Source: Myxococcota bacterium (lineage in GTDB: Bacteria > Myxococcota_A > Bradymonadia > UBA7976 > UBA1532). From it: 64,000 nt of DNA. The notes under the pieces are model-generated. The model was not told the origin of the DNA and searched no databases. It worked only from the letters and a program-made list of their open reading frames with translations. Below, in pieces: positions 41,578-49,779 of the stretch. The stretch spans positions 558,001 through 622,000 of the forward strand of contig CAUJDF010000044.1 in the NCBI GenBank assembly GCA_963169045.1, read 5' to 3'. The stretch's first letter is position 1, and each line of letters starts with the position of its first letter. Made by a program: the position numbers and the translations under genes.

Positions 41578-42981
41578 TCAAGCGCTCTGAAGCTGGCGAA
41601 TCTTCTCGAGAATGTCGCTGGTGAGGGGCTCGCCGCCCTCGCCGCGCAACGACGAGGCGGGCGCGGGCGCCGGCGCCGGACGCACGGGAGGCCGTGCCTG
41701 GCGGACGACCGGCGTCCGGCCGACGCGCGGCATCGGCGCGGCGAGGCGGACATCGTCGGTCGTGTCGCCGGCGAGCGCGGCGAGCGCGTCGTCCTCGCCG
41801 GCCTCGCGCACGGCGGCGTCGGCCCGCTCGAAGAAGCCGCGCTCGACCGCGTCGCCGCTCACCTCGTCGCTTCCGGCGCCCCAGGCCCTCGAGAACATGC
41901 GGCCGAAGCGGTCCGCCAGCGTGGTGGCCGGCGCGCCGCTCGCGATCGCGGCGGGCACCTCCTCCGCGAGGCGGCGCGCGGCGTCGGCGGCGTGGGCCGG
42001 GTCGATCTTCGTGAGGAGCTGGACGCCCTTCTCGTTCGTGCTGAGCAGCACGAGCTCGCCGGCCACCTCGACCAGCAGCAGCGCGTGCTTCGGGCCGAGG
42101 AAGTGGGAGCCGACGGTGCGGATGAGCTTCTGCGGGCCCGCCGCGCCCTTGCGCATCGCCTTCGCCTTGCGCAGCAGGTACCAGGCCGTCCCCGCGAGGA
42201 GGAGCAGCGCCGCCGCCACCGCGCCGAGGCTCGGCCCGGTCGGCGCCTCGGGCTCGCCCGCCAGGGGGCGGGCGGCGTCGGTGGCGAGCGTCAAGGACTC
42301 GACGGCCGGCGTCACGGCCACGTCGTTCGCCGCGAGGACCAGCGGCTGCGCCGCCTCGGCGGCCGCGGGCGCTTCGGCGGGCGCGGCCGCCGCGGCCGCG
42401 ACGGGCGCCTCGTCCTCCACGGCGGGCGCATCGGCGACGGCGGGCGCCTCGGCTGCGGGGGCCGTCTCGGCGACGGCGGGCGCGTCGGCGACCGGAGCGG
42501 CCTCGACCGGCGCCGCGGGGGCCTCGACCGGCGCCGCAGCGACCGCGACCACCGCCGCGGGCGCCGCCCACTGGGCCGCGATGGCCGCGGTGCGCGGCAT
42601 CGACGCCACCAGGCGGCCGTCCGTCACGCGCACCTTCACGTTCGCCACGACCGAGCGGTCGACCGGCGCCTTCAAGCGCACCCGCAGCTTCGCCGACTTC
42701 CCGTCGGGCGACGGGTGCAGGAACGTGCGGTTGATCGCCGCGTCGGCGAACGCCAGCCAGCGCCGCTCCGTCTTCGCGCCGGCGACGCCGAAGATGATCA
42801 CCTCGCCCTCGGCCGTCGTCTGTAGCCGGTCCGCCGTCAGCGGTCCGTCGGCCACGAACGTGAACTCGAGCGCCTCGGCGGCGGCCGCGAACTTCACGTC
42901 GGTCAGCGTCCTGACGTCCTGCGTCTGGGCATTGACGGCCACGGGCAGGCACAGCGCCAGCGCCAGCAGAATCGCGCGCAT
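41578..42981 (-). CDS. fliO: FliO-like protein with N-terminal AMIN-type domain
   Basis: 467 aa, about three times the usual FliO. It has a signal peptide (ILLALALCLPVAVNAQ), then a beta-rich domain (about 20-125: DVKFAAAAEALEFTFVADGP, LRVRLKAP, GRLVASMPR) that resembles AMIN domains of envelope proteins. An Ala/Glu/Pro/Val-rich spacer runs about 135-215. One membrane helix (GAVAAALLLLAGTAWYLL) is followed by the FliO-type cytoplasmic segment IRTVGSHFLGPKHALLLVEVAGELVLL, and a long tail. FliO helps assemble the FliP ring. The position between fliN and fliP supports the assignment. The periplasmic extension may bind peptidoglycan. Confidence 0.8.
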   Translation of the reverse strand: MRAILLALALCLPVAVNAQTQDVRTLTDVKFAAAAEALEFTFVADGPLTADRLQTTAEGEVIIFGVAGAKTERRWLAFADAAINRTFLHPSPDGKSAKLRVRLKAPVDRSVVANVKVRVTDGRLVASMPRTAAIAAQWAAPAAVVAVAAAPVEAPAAPVEAAPVADAPAVAETAPAAEAPAVADAPAVEDEAPVAAAAAAPAEAPAAAEAAQPLVLAANDVAVTPAVESLTLATDAARPLAGEPEAPTGPSLGAVAAALLLLAGTAWYLLRKAKAMRKGAAGPQKLIRTVGSHFLGPKHALLLVEVAGELVLLSTNEKGVQLLTKIDPAHAADAARRLAEEVPAAIASGAPATTLADRFGRMFSRAWGAGSDEVSGDAVERGFFERADAAVREAGEDDALAALAGDTTDDVRLAAPMPRVGRTPVVRQARPPVRPAPAPAPASSLRGEGGEPLTSDILEKIRQLQSA

Positions 42982-43070
42982 ACGAACCCCCTCGCCGCCC
43001 GGCCCGTCGCCGGACAGCCTCGCGTCCGTTTCGAAAAGTCTTTCGAAATCCCGGAGTTATCGAGGGAGGA

Positions 43071-43349
43071 TCAGTCCCGCAGGCCCTGGACGCGCTCCAT
43101 GGGCGACACGATCTCGGTGAGGCGCACGCCGAACTTCTCGTTCACCACGACGGCTTCGCCGCGCGCGATCACCTTGTCGTTCACCAGGATGTCCAGGGCC
43201 TCACCGGCCAGCTTGTTCAGCTCCACGACCGAGCCGGCCTGGAGCGCGAGCAGCTCGCGGATGGTCATGCGGGCGCGGCCGAGCACCACCACGACCTGGA
43301 GCTCCACGTCGTAGAGGAATTCGATGTTGCGCGGTGAAGGCTCGGCCAT
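43071..43349 (-). CDS. fliN: Flagellar motor switch protein FliN
   Basis: 92 aa, a single SpoA domain: FLYDVELQVVVVLGRARMTIRELLALQAGSVVELNKLAGEALDILVNDKVIARGEAVVVNEKFGVRLTEI. It forms the bottom of the C-ring and docks FliH. It follows fliM by 21 bases. Confidence 0.95.
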   Translation of the reverse strand: MAEPSPRNIEFLYDVELQVVVVLGRARMTIRELLALQAGSVVELNKLAGEALDILVNDKVIARGEAVVVNEKFGVRLTEIVSPMERVQGLRD

Positions 43350-43370
43350 GCTCGGGGATCCTCCCGGGGG

Positions 43371-44462
43371 TCACGTTCCAGCAATCGACGTGCCAGAGGG
43401 TTTCTTCTCGGAGGTCGGCTTCTCGCCGCCGGGCAGCGCGACGCCCCGCAGGCGGCGCAGCAGGTCCTCGGCGATGGGGATCGGCTTCTCGACGCGGACG
43501 CCCACGTGGCCCGCGCGGGCCACCGGCGTCACCTCGAACTTGTCGCGGCCGCCCACACGCAGCCGCAGCGGCCCACCCGCGTCCTGGTCGAGCGCCAGGA
43601 TGTCGCCGACGCGCAAGTCGAGCAGCTCGCGGACCGTCACCGGCGTCGACCCCAGCTGGACCGTCGCCTCGACGGGCGCGGCGTTCAGGTGGGCCGTCAG
43701 CTGCTCACCCCAGCTCTGGTCGGCGTCGCCGCCCTCCGCCTGCATGCCGGTGGCGAGGTTCTGACGGATCGGCTCGATCGTCCCGTACGGCACCACGAGC
43801 TGGACCGTGCCGCGCACGCTCTCCATCTCGAGGTCGAAGCTCGTGAGCACCACCACGTCGCTCGGCGCCGCCACCGCCAGGAACTGGGGGTTGATCTCGG
43901 TGCGCAGGTACTCGCCGTCGAGCCGGTACACGGGCTCCCAGGCCTCTTCGAGGTCCTCGAGGAACAGGTCGACCACCTTGCGCACGATCATCAGCTCGAC
44001 GGCGGTGAAGTCGCGACTCTCCACGCGCTCCTGGGCGTTGGTGGCGCCCCCGAAGAAATTGTTGAGAAACGCGAAGATCAGCTTCGCCTCGACGACGACC
44101 ACACACAACCCGCGCAGCGGGTGCAGGCGAACGATGTTGAGGCAGCTGGGGATGGGGAGGTAGTTGAGAAACTCCCCGTACTTCATCAGGCTCGTGCTCT
44201 CGACCGACACCTGCACCATCTTGCGCAGCGCGTTCGACACCGTGATGCGGAACTGGCGCGCGAAGCGGTCGTTGATGATGTCGAGCGTGGGCATGCGCCC
44301 GCGGATGATCCGGTCCTGGCTGAGGAGGTCGTACTTGACCACCTCGGCCGGGCCGTCGTGCGCGGCGTTGCGGCCGTCGCCCTCGAGATCGAGCTGTCCC
44401 TGGTTGACGACCGACAGCAGCGCGTCGATCTCGTGTTGGGAGAGCGTGTGCTCCGAAGCCAT
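43371..44462 (-). CDS. fliM: Flagellar motor switch protein FliM
   Basis: 363 aa. The N-terminus LSQHEIDALLSVVN is the CheY-P binding peptide, so the motor can be controlled by chemotaxis. The middle domain has YGEFLNYLPIPSCLNIVRLHPLRG and the C-terminal SpoA domain has VTVRELLDLRVGDILALDQ. It is 11 bases after fliL. Confidence 0.96.
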   Translation of the reverse strand: MASEHTLSQHEIDALLSVVNQGQLDLEGDGRNAAHDGPAEVVKYDLLSQDRIIRGRMPTLDIINDRFARQFRITVSNALRKMVQVSVESTSLMKYGEFLNYLPIPSCLNIVRLHPLRGLCVVVVEAKLIFAFLNNFFGGATNAQERVESRDFTAVELMIVRKVVDLFLEDLEEAWEPVYRLDGEYLRTEINPQFLAVAAPSDVVVLTSFDLEMESVRGTVQLVVPYGTIEPIRQNLATGMQAEGGDADQSWGEQLTAHLNAAPVEATVQLGSTPVTVRELLDLRVGDILALDQDAGGPLRLRVGGRDKFEVTPVARAGHVGVRVEKPIPIAEDLLRRLRGVALPGGEKPTSEKKPSGTSIAGT

Positions 44463-44473
44463 GTCGTGCCCGC

Positions 44474-45052
44474 CTACTGGACGATCCAGACCTCGGGCCA
44501 CACCCCGACGATGCGGCCCGAGGTCAGGACGGCGTTCACGCGGCGCACCATCGCCTGGCGGAGCGCTTCCATCTTCTCGGGGCCCTGCACGTCGGCCATG
44601 CGCTGGCCCGCGAGCAACATGTTGATCTGGTACTTGATCTGGCTGAGACGCGCCTCGACCTCGGGCCGGGTCTCCTCGACGTCGAGCTCGAGGCTGAGCT
44701 TCGTCTTGAGGAAGTGGTCGCCGCCGGGCTCGCGCAGGTTCACGATCACGTCGCCGAGCTCGAGCATCGGACCGGCGGCGCCGCTCTCGGGCGCGCCGGC
44801 GGGCTTCGGCTCTCTCGCGGCGCCGTGGCCGCCCATGCCGCCCTGCTCCTTGCCGCCGGTGCCGCCCTGCGCGGCCATCTCCTCGGGGGACATCGCGGCG
44901 GGCGCGCCCTTGGGCATGACCAGCACGACGTAGGCGCCGACTCCCAGCACGCCGAGCGTGTTGACGAGCAGCAGCACCATCATCAACGGGAAGCCTTTCT
45001 TCTTGGGCTTCTCGCCGTCTTCGCCGTGGGTCTCTTCCTCGTCGGCCGCCAT
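44474..45052 (-). CDS. fliL: Flagellar basal body protein FliL
   Basis: 192 aa from ATG 45052. The cytoplasmic start is highly charged (DEEETHGEDGEKPKKKG), followed by one helix (FPLMMVLLLVNTLGVLGVGAYVVLV), a Gly/Met-rich periplasmic linker and the FliL domain (DVIVNLREPGGDHFLKTKLSLELD, QMADVQGPEKMEALRQAMV). FliL rings surround the stator. It opens the second half of the flagellar regulon after a 0.5-kb gap with a terminator, so it probably has its own promoter. Confidence 0.9.
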   Translation of the reverse strand: MAADEEETHGEDGEKPKKKGFPLMMVLLLVNTLGVLGVGAYVVLVMPKGAPAAMSPEEMAAQGGTGGKEQGGMGGHGAAREPKPAGAPESGAAGPMLELGDVIVNLREPGGDHFLKTKLSLELDVEETRPEVEARLSQIKYQINMLLAGQRMADVQGPEKMEALRQAMVRRVNAVLTSGRIVGVWPEVWIVQ

Positions 45053-45547
45053 CACCCCCCCGCACGCCGTTCTCAGTTCATGGCCAGCGTCGCTCGCCCG
45101 GAGCCTAACCGTGCGTCCCGGCGAGCGTAAAGATCCGAAAAAGGGTCGGGCGCCCGGCGTGGGTCGTCGCCGGGCGCCCCGGGTCTGTCGCGGACGCGCG
45201 GGATGGGTCGGTCCCATCGCGTCCTTCTCGCTTCATGGAGACAACAGATGGGCCGTCAACCAGCCCCACGAACGTCGCACGTCGAACGCGGCACACCTCC
45301 TTTGCGCGACACCCCTGCCCACGGCCCGTTCCATCCGTGGAACCCGGCCGAGGGGCCACCCGACGCCTGCCGCTCGGAACCCGGAAGCGCGCCGTCCCTG
45401 GCGCTCGCTCCGGCTCGCCGGTCCCTCCGTGGACCGACCGGCACGCGTCGGGTGGCCGACCCGACCTCGCGTCCTTCCCTGGGCGAGGGCCCCTCGCGCA
45501 CACCGCCTGGTGTGCGCGGGCTGCCGACGCCGTGGGGGGTGCCTGGC
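45053..45547. other. 495-base gene-free gap inside the flagellar regulon
   Basis: No credible gene. It holds a strong hairpin with a T run on the minus strand (45138-45179); an inverted repeat with 16 of 17 bases matching (45354-45370 and 45441-45457, cores ccacccgacgc and gcgtcgggtgg); and a small hairpin gcgcacacc-gcct-ggtgtgcgc at about 45497-45518 just past flgE. A minus-strand open frame across it has the composition of a non-coding GC-rich sequence and no ribosome site. It may be a structured 3' region of the flgE message or a small RNA. Confidence 0.5.
45138..45179 (-). terminator. Likely terminator between flgE and fliL
   Basis: Twelve-base perfect stem (gggcgcccggcg / cgccgggcgccc, 45148-45179) with an 8-base loop; five T on the minus strand (45142-45138) follow after a 5-base interval. 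The distance of the T run makes efficiency uncertain. Confidence 0.55.
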
Positions 45548-46855
45548 TCACCTCAAGAGCTGAAATACTTCCTGCAACAGGCCATCGGCGGTCTGGATCG
45601 TCCGCGCGTTGGCCTGGTATCCACGCTGGTAGGCGATGAGATCGATGAACTGGTCACTGATCTCGACGTTCGACTGTTCCAGCGTGCCGCTGAAGATCAT
45701 CCCGCGGCCGCCGGTCTGCGGCGCGCCGATGTTCGGCTGGCCGCTGTCCGGCGTCTCGACGAAGGCGTTGCCGCCCACTGCCTGCAGCTCCGTCGGATCG
45801 GCGAAGCGGGCGGTGGCGATCTGGCCGAGCACCAGCGTCTGGCCGTTGGTGAAGCCGCCGCTGATGACACCCTGCTCGCTGATCGACAGGCGTTCGAGGT
45901 CGCCCGTCCCATAGCCGTTCTGGCTGATGAACGTCGTCGCGCTCTCGCTGACGAGGTTCCACTGGGTCGTCCCGGCGCGCCCCGTGCCGCCGTTGTTGAT
46001 GGCATCGCCGAAATTGAAGGACACCGCGCCGGCGTTTGCGCCGTTCCAAGCGATGTTCACCGGGTTGGCGACGCCGTCGTTCTGCAGCAGGCCGTTCTGA
46101 TCGAACTGCAGCTGCCCCAGGTTGATCGCAACGGGCTGCCCCGCCTGACCGCCGGCCACATCGTCGCCGGGAACCACCAGGTTCATGTCCCAGGTGCCCT
46201 GCGCGGTCTGGGTGCCGTACAGGTCCACCTGGTGCGCGTTGCCCAGCGAGTCGTAGAGCACCATGCTGGCGTGGTAGCTCGACGTCGTGTCGGGCGTGGC
46301 CACGTTGAAGCCGCCGGCGATGATGGGATCGTCCGGTCGCAGGTTCGCCTGGATTTCGACCGCGTCCGTGGCCTTCGGTTCCAGGTTCCGCTTGCTGAGG
46401 CGGACGTCGCTCAGCGTCGCCGCCAGCACGCCGGCGGGATCGGCGTTGAAGCCCTGGGCCCGGAAGCCCGCCTGGTTGACGAGGAAGCCCTCCTCGTCGA
46501 AGCGGAACTGCCCGGCGCGCGTGTAGAAGTTCTGCGTGACGCCGCCGGCGGTGCCACGTGTCACGAAGAAGCCGTCGCCGCTGATGGCGAGGTCCGTCGG
46601 CACGCCGGTCGACTGGAGCGCGCCCTGCGTGAACATGCGCTCGATGCGCTCGAGCCCGACGCCGAGGCCGAGCTGGCTTGTGCCACCCGCCGAGCCGACG
46701 ACGAACTGGTTCATCAGATCGCCGAAGTGCGCGCGGCTCGCCTTGTAGCCGACCGTGTTGCTGTTCGCGATGTTGTTGCCGACGACACCGACCCCGATGC
46801 TGTTCGCGTCGAGGCCCGTGTTGCCCGTGTACAACGACGCCAGAAGGTTGCCCAT
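45548..46855 (-). CDS. flgE: Flagellar hook protein FlgE
   Basis: 435 aa from ATG 46855, GGGGAGGA upstream. The N-terminal rod/hook helix LLASLYTGNTGLDANSIGVGVVGNNIANSNTVGYKASRAHFGDLM holds the family motif N-N-I-A-N-x-N-T-V-G-Y-K. LAISGDGFFVTRG and FYTRAGQFRFDEEGFLVNQAG follow, and the end is SNVEISDQFIDLIAYQRGYQANARTIQTADGLLQEVFQLLR, as in FlgE. FlgF or FlgG would be shorter (about 250-260). It polymerises into the hook outside the cell. Last gene of the flgB operon. Confidence 0.93.
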   Translation of the reverse strand: MGNLLASLYTGNTGLDANSIGVGVVGNNIANSNTVGYKASRAHFGDLMNQFVVGSAGGTSQLGLGVGLERIERMFTQGALQSTGVPTDLAISGDGFFVTRGTAGGVTQNFYTRAGQFRFDEEGFLVNQAGFRAQGFNADPAGVLAATLSDVRLSKRNLEPKATDAVEIQANLRPDDPIIAGGFNVATPDTTSSYHASMVLYDSLGNAHQVDLYGTQTAQGTWDMNLVVPGDDVAGGQAGQPVAINLGQLQFDQNGLLQNDGVANPVNIAWNGANAGAVSFNFGDAINNGGTGRAGTTQWNLVSESATTFISQNGYGTGDLERLSISEQGVISGGFTNGQTLVLGQIATARFADPTELQAVGGNAFVETPDSGQPNIGAPQTGGRGMIFSGTLEQSNVEISDQFIDLIAYQRGYQANARTIQTADGLLQEVFQLLR

Positions 46856-46905
46856 CGGCGCAGTCCTCCCCTTTTGCGCCGGCGCCATCGCGCGCCGGCG
46901 GTCAT

Positions 46906-46931
46906 GGGCAGCCTCGGTCGTTCGGCTGCCC
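46906..46931. other. Hairpin before flgE
   Basis: Eight-base perfect stem gggcagcc/ggctgccc with a 10-base loop, in the 129-base gap between the flagellar operon protein and flgE. There is no T run, so it is more likely a processing or stability element that sets flgE level than a terminator. Confidence 0.35.
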
Positions 46932-46984
46932 AGGGCTTCCCTGTCCGGGTCCGGCCCTGTTGTCTGTTCCCGTGCGTCGAGACT

Positions 46985-47383
46985 TCAGTCGACGATCACG
47001 GCGCTGTCGATCTGCGTGAAGACGTTGTCCCTCAGCTCGTCCCGCGCCATCGCGGTGATCACCGTGCGGTTGGGCACGCTCACCACGAACGCCGCGTCCG
47101 GTCTGATGACGAGCGCCTCCCGCCCTCCCTTGCGCGCCACCTGGTCCATCGCCTGGCCGATGGCATCGAGCTCGACCTGACCGAGCGGGATGCCACGGAT
47201 CCGGGCGCGTTCCTGAGCGTGGCCCGACACCTTGACCGTCCCTCCGCCGAGCTCCCCCTTGAGGATGTCGTCGAAGCGGACCTTGCCCGGGGTGTGCTCC
47301 CCCGGCTGTGCCGGCCTCGGCCCGATGGGATCGACGATCGATCGCGGGCCCGCCCTGGGCAGCAACACGTCGTAACGGCTCAT
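46985..47383 (-). CDS. Flagellar operon protein (TIGR02530 type)
   Basis: 132 aa. Contains the family pattern V-S-G-H-A-Q-E-R-A-R-I-R-G-I, then MDQVARKGGREALVIRPDAAFVVSVPNRTVITAMARDELRDNVFTQIDSAVIVD, as in the short conserved protein found between flgD and flgE in many bacteria. Its role is not settled; it is thought to help hook assembly. Spaced 12 bases from flgD. Confidence 0.85.
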   Translation of the reverse strand: MSRYDVLLPRAGPRSIVDPIGPRPAQPGEHTPGKVRFDDILKGELGGGTVKVSGHAQERARIRGIPLGQVELDAIGQAMDQVARKGGREALVIRPDAAFVVSVPNRTVITAMARDELRDNVFTQIDSAVIVD

Positions 47384-47395
47384 GAATTCTCCTTC

Positions 47396-48064
47396 CTAGC
47401 CGTTCACCTCCAGCACGTCGCCGAGGCGCAGGCGGCGGTCGCCGACCAGCAGCTCGGGGTATCCGTTGTCGAAGCGGACGCCGGTGACCGTGCCGCGGAC
47501 GTAGGTATCCACGCCGACCGGCTGGCCGTCGGGGTCCTTCGCCTCGACGCTGACGCGGTAGCGACCGGCGGGTGCGGGAGCGCCCGCGTCGGTGCGGCCG
47601 TCCCAGGTATAGGTCGCCATGCCGGCGCCGGCGGCGGGCACTTCCTCGGTGCGCACGACGTCGCCGTCCTCGTCGGTGACGGTGAACGTGAGCGTGCGCG
47701 CGCCCTCGCCGGCGCGGTAGCGCACCTCGGCGGTGCCGCCGGCCTCGAGGTCGACGGTGTCGCCGGTGGCCACGATCTCCTTGCCGATGAAGCGCAGCGC
47801 CTGCTGGCTGTTGGCGCCGGCCTGCCCCACCGCAAGGTTGCCGAGGCCCGAGTTCACGTTCATCAGCTGCTCGAGCATCGAGAACTGTGTGATCTGCTGC
47901 ATGTACTGGTCGCTGTCTTGGGGCTGCAGCGGATCCTGGTTCCCGATCTGCGCGACGAGCAGCTTGAGGAACGCCTCCTTCTCGACCGTGACGGGGCCGG
48001 TGTCCGGCGGGGCCGCGCTGGCCTGCGTCGGGTCGGTGGCGCCGATGCTGCCGATCATCTCCAT
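47396..48064 (-). CDS. flgD: Flagellar hook cap FlgD
   Basis: 222 aa. The N-terminal signature is EKEAFLKLLVAQIGNQDPLQPQDSDQYMQQITQFSMLEQLMNVN, followed by a Tudor/FnIII-like C-terminal domain (TLTFTVTDEDGDVV, ATYTWDGRTDAGAPAPAGRYRVSVEA). It caps the growing hook and is replaced by FlgK. 7 bases after fliK. Confidence 0.95.
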   Translation of the reverse strand: MEMIGSIGATDPTQASAAPPDTGPVTVEKEAFLKLLVAQIGNQDPLQPQDSDQYMQQITQFSMLEQLMNVNSGLGNLAVGQAGANSQQALRFIGKEIVATGDTVDLEAGGTAEVRYRAGEGARTLTFTVTDEDGDVVRTEEVPAAGAGMATYTWDGRTDAGAPAPAGRYRVSVEAKDPDGQPVGVDTYVRGTVTGVRFDNGYPELLVGDRRLRLGDVLEVNG

Positions 48065-48071
48065 CCCCCCG

Positions 48072-49124
48072 TCAGGCCGTCACGTCGATGCGGCCGGTGT
48101 GCGCGCGGCGTGCGTAGGCGGGCACCGTCCGTGGCACCCGGTCCGCGCTTTGCTCGCCGCGCTCGGCTGGCTCGCGCCCGTCGTCGCCGCGGTCGGCGAA
48201 GCCGCCGGCCTCCTGTCGCACCTCGACGTCGACGTTTTGCACGCCTTGTGCCAGCAGGTCCTGTCTCAGACGCTCCACGCCGGCCGCCATGAGCTCCCGC
48301 ACGTGGGCGTGCTCGGCGGCGAGCATGACGCGAGCGTTTCCGCCCTCCATCTCGACGCGGACGCGCACGCGGCCGAGCTCGGCCGGGTCGAGCGCGATCT
48401 CGGCGGAGCGGACGGCACCGTCGGCGGACGGACGCAAGGTGTCAGTGATCTGACGCATCACCGACGCCTCGATGGCGGGCGTCCAGGACGGCGCCGCGGG
48501 CGGCGGCGCGGGCCGGGGCGGCGCGGCGGCCGGCGGCGCGGCGACCTCGATCTTCGGCGCGGCGGCCGCGACGCGGCCCTCCCAGCGCAGGCCCTCGGCG
48601 GTCGGCTCCGCGGGCTTCGCCGCCGGCGCCTCCACCGTGAGGACGACGGCGGGCTCGTCCACGACGGCCTCGACCGCCGCCGGCTCGACGGCGTCCGGCT
48701 CCAGGGGCGCGACGAACTGTTCGAATTCACTGAGATCTTCGGGCGCCGGGGCGAGCGCGGGCGCTTCGGCGGCGCCCGCCGAGAGCTGGACGACGGCCGC
48801 CGGCGTCGCCATGAGCGCGAGCGCCTCGGCCGGCGCCTCCTCGAGGCTCACCGCCGCGGCGGGCAGCGCGAGCCGCGCGCCCTCGGCGGCCTTCGGCGCG
48901 GGCGCCTTCGCGGCGGGCGGGTCGACGCGCGGGCGCGCGGGCTTGCGGTTCGCGGCCTCCGGCCGGCCGCCTTCGTCCGGGCGCGACGGCGGCGGCGAGC
49001 GCTCGGGCGCCGCCGTCACCCCGAGCGCGCCGGCCAGCGCGTCGCCGAACCCGTCGTCCTCGAGCGCCTTCGGCTTCGTCGAGGGCCGCGCGCTCCCGCC
49101 GCCCCTGATCGCGCTCACGTCCAT
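48072..49124 (-). CDS. fliK: Flagellar hook-length control protein FliK
   Basis: 350 aa. A long Ala/Pro/Glu-rich N-terminal part (about 1-225) serves as ruler. The C-terminal Flg_hook domain has RSAEIALDPAELGRVRVRVEMEGGNARVMLAAEHAHVRELMAAGVERLRQDLLAQGVQNVDVEV. It measures hook length and triggers FlhB switching. It directly precedes flgD in transcription order. Confidence 0.9.
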   Translation of the reverse strand: MDVSAIRGGGSARPSTKPKALEDDGFGDALAGALGVTAAPERSPPPSRPDEGGRPEAANRKPARPRVDPPAAKAPAPKAAEGARLALPAAAVSLEEAPAEALALMATPAAVVQLSAGAAEAPALAPAPEDLSEFEQFVAPLEPDAVEPAAVEAVVDEPAVVLTVEAPAAKPAEPTAEGLRWEGRVAAAAPKIEVAAPPAAAPPRPAPPPAAPSWTPAIEASVMRQITDTLRPSADGAVRSAEIALDPAELGRVRVRVEMEGGNARVMLAAEHAHVRELMAAGVERLRQDLLAQGVQNVDVEVRQEAGGFADRGDDGREPAERGEQSADRVPRTVPAYARRAHTGRIDVTA

Positions 49125-49140
49125 GACATCCCCCCGCCCA

Positions 49141-49779
49141 TCACTTCTTCTCGGCGACCTCTCGTTTGCGTCGCTCGACGAGCTTCTTCGTAAGCCGCCC
49201 GGCCAGCTCCGGCTCGATGCCGCCCAGGATCTTGGCCGCCTGCCGCTCTTTCAGCCGCGCCAGGACCTCGACGGCCAGGTCCTCTTCCATCTGCGGCACG
49301 ACCTTCGACGCTTCCGCCGGCTTCATCTTCTCGAAGACCCTGGCGAGCTGCTGGACGTTGGCCTCTTTCTCCTCGACACGGGCCGCCTGCTTCTTCAGGT
49401 CCTCCGGCGTCGGTGGAGGCGGCGCTGTGGACTGCATCGCCTTCACCTTCGCCGACAGTTCCTCCTGCAGAAGGCGCAGCGCCTCGTACTGCGCCTCTAC
49501 TTCCTGCTCGAGCCCCTGCAGACGGACCTCGCGCCGCTTCAGATCCAGCTCGCGCCGGCGCAGATCCTCGCGCTGGCGGTTCACCTGGCCCGCGATGCGC
49601 ACCAGCGTCTCGGCATCGGGCGGCGACGTCGGATCGAACGCGTCGACGCCCTGGTCCTCGACCACGGGCGGCGGCGCGAGGATCGCCGGTGGCGCCGGCG
49701 GCCCCACGGGACCGGCGTCCGGCTCCGCGGCGGCGACCAGGGCCGGTACGAGCCCGATCAGGAGCGCACCCGGCCGCAT
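49141..49779 (-). CDS. MotE-like flagellar protein (MgtE-N/FliG-like helical domain)
   Basis: 212 aa. Signal peptide (ALLIGLVPALVAAA), a Pro-rich linker (about 20-55), a long coiled coil (about 60-140: REDLRRRELDLKRREVRLQGLEQEVEAQYEALRLLQEEL), and a C-terminal helical domain VFEKMKPAEASKVVPQMEEDLAVEVLARLKERQAAKILGGIEPELAGRLTKKL, the MgtE-N/MotE fold. MotE works as a periplasmic chaperone of the stator protein MotC in rhizobia. The gene sits in the place where fliJ normally stands. Its ATG overlaps the fliI stop by one base. Confidence 0.75.
   Translation of the reverse strand: MRPGALLIGLVPALVAAAEPDAGPVGPPAPPAILAPPPVVEDQGVDAFDPTSPPDAETLVRIAGQVNRQREDLRRRELDLKRREVRLQGLEQEVEAQYEALRLLQEELSAKVKAMQSTAPPPPTPEDLKKQAARVEEKEANVQQLARVFEKMKPAEASKVVPQMEEDLAVEVLARLKERQAAKILGGIEPELAGRLTKKLVERRKREVAEKK

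Noticed and set aside
45105-45551. Minus-strand open frame of 148 codons in the flgE-fliL gap
   Set aside because: No ribosome site, Arg/Gly/Pro-rich, runs through the terminator hairpin, no domain.
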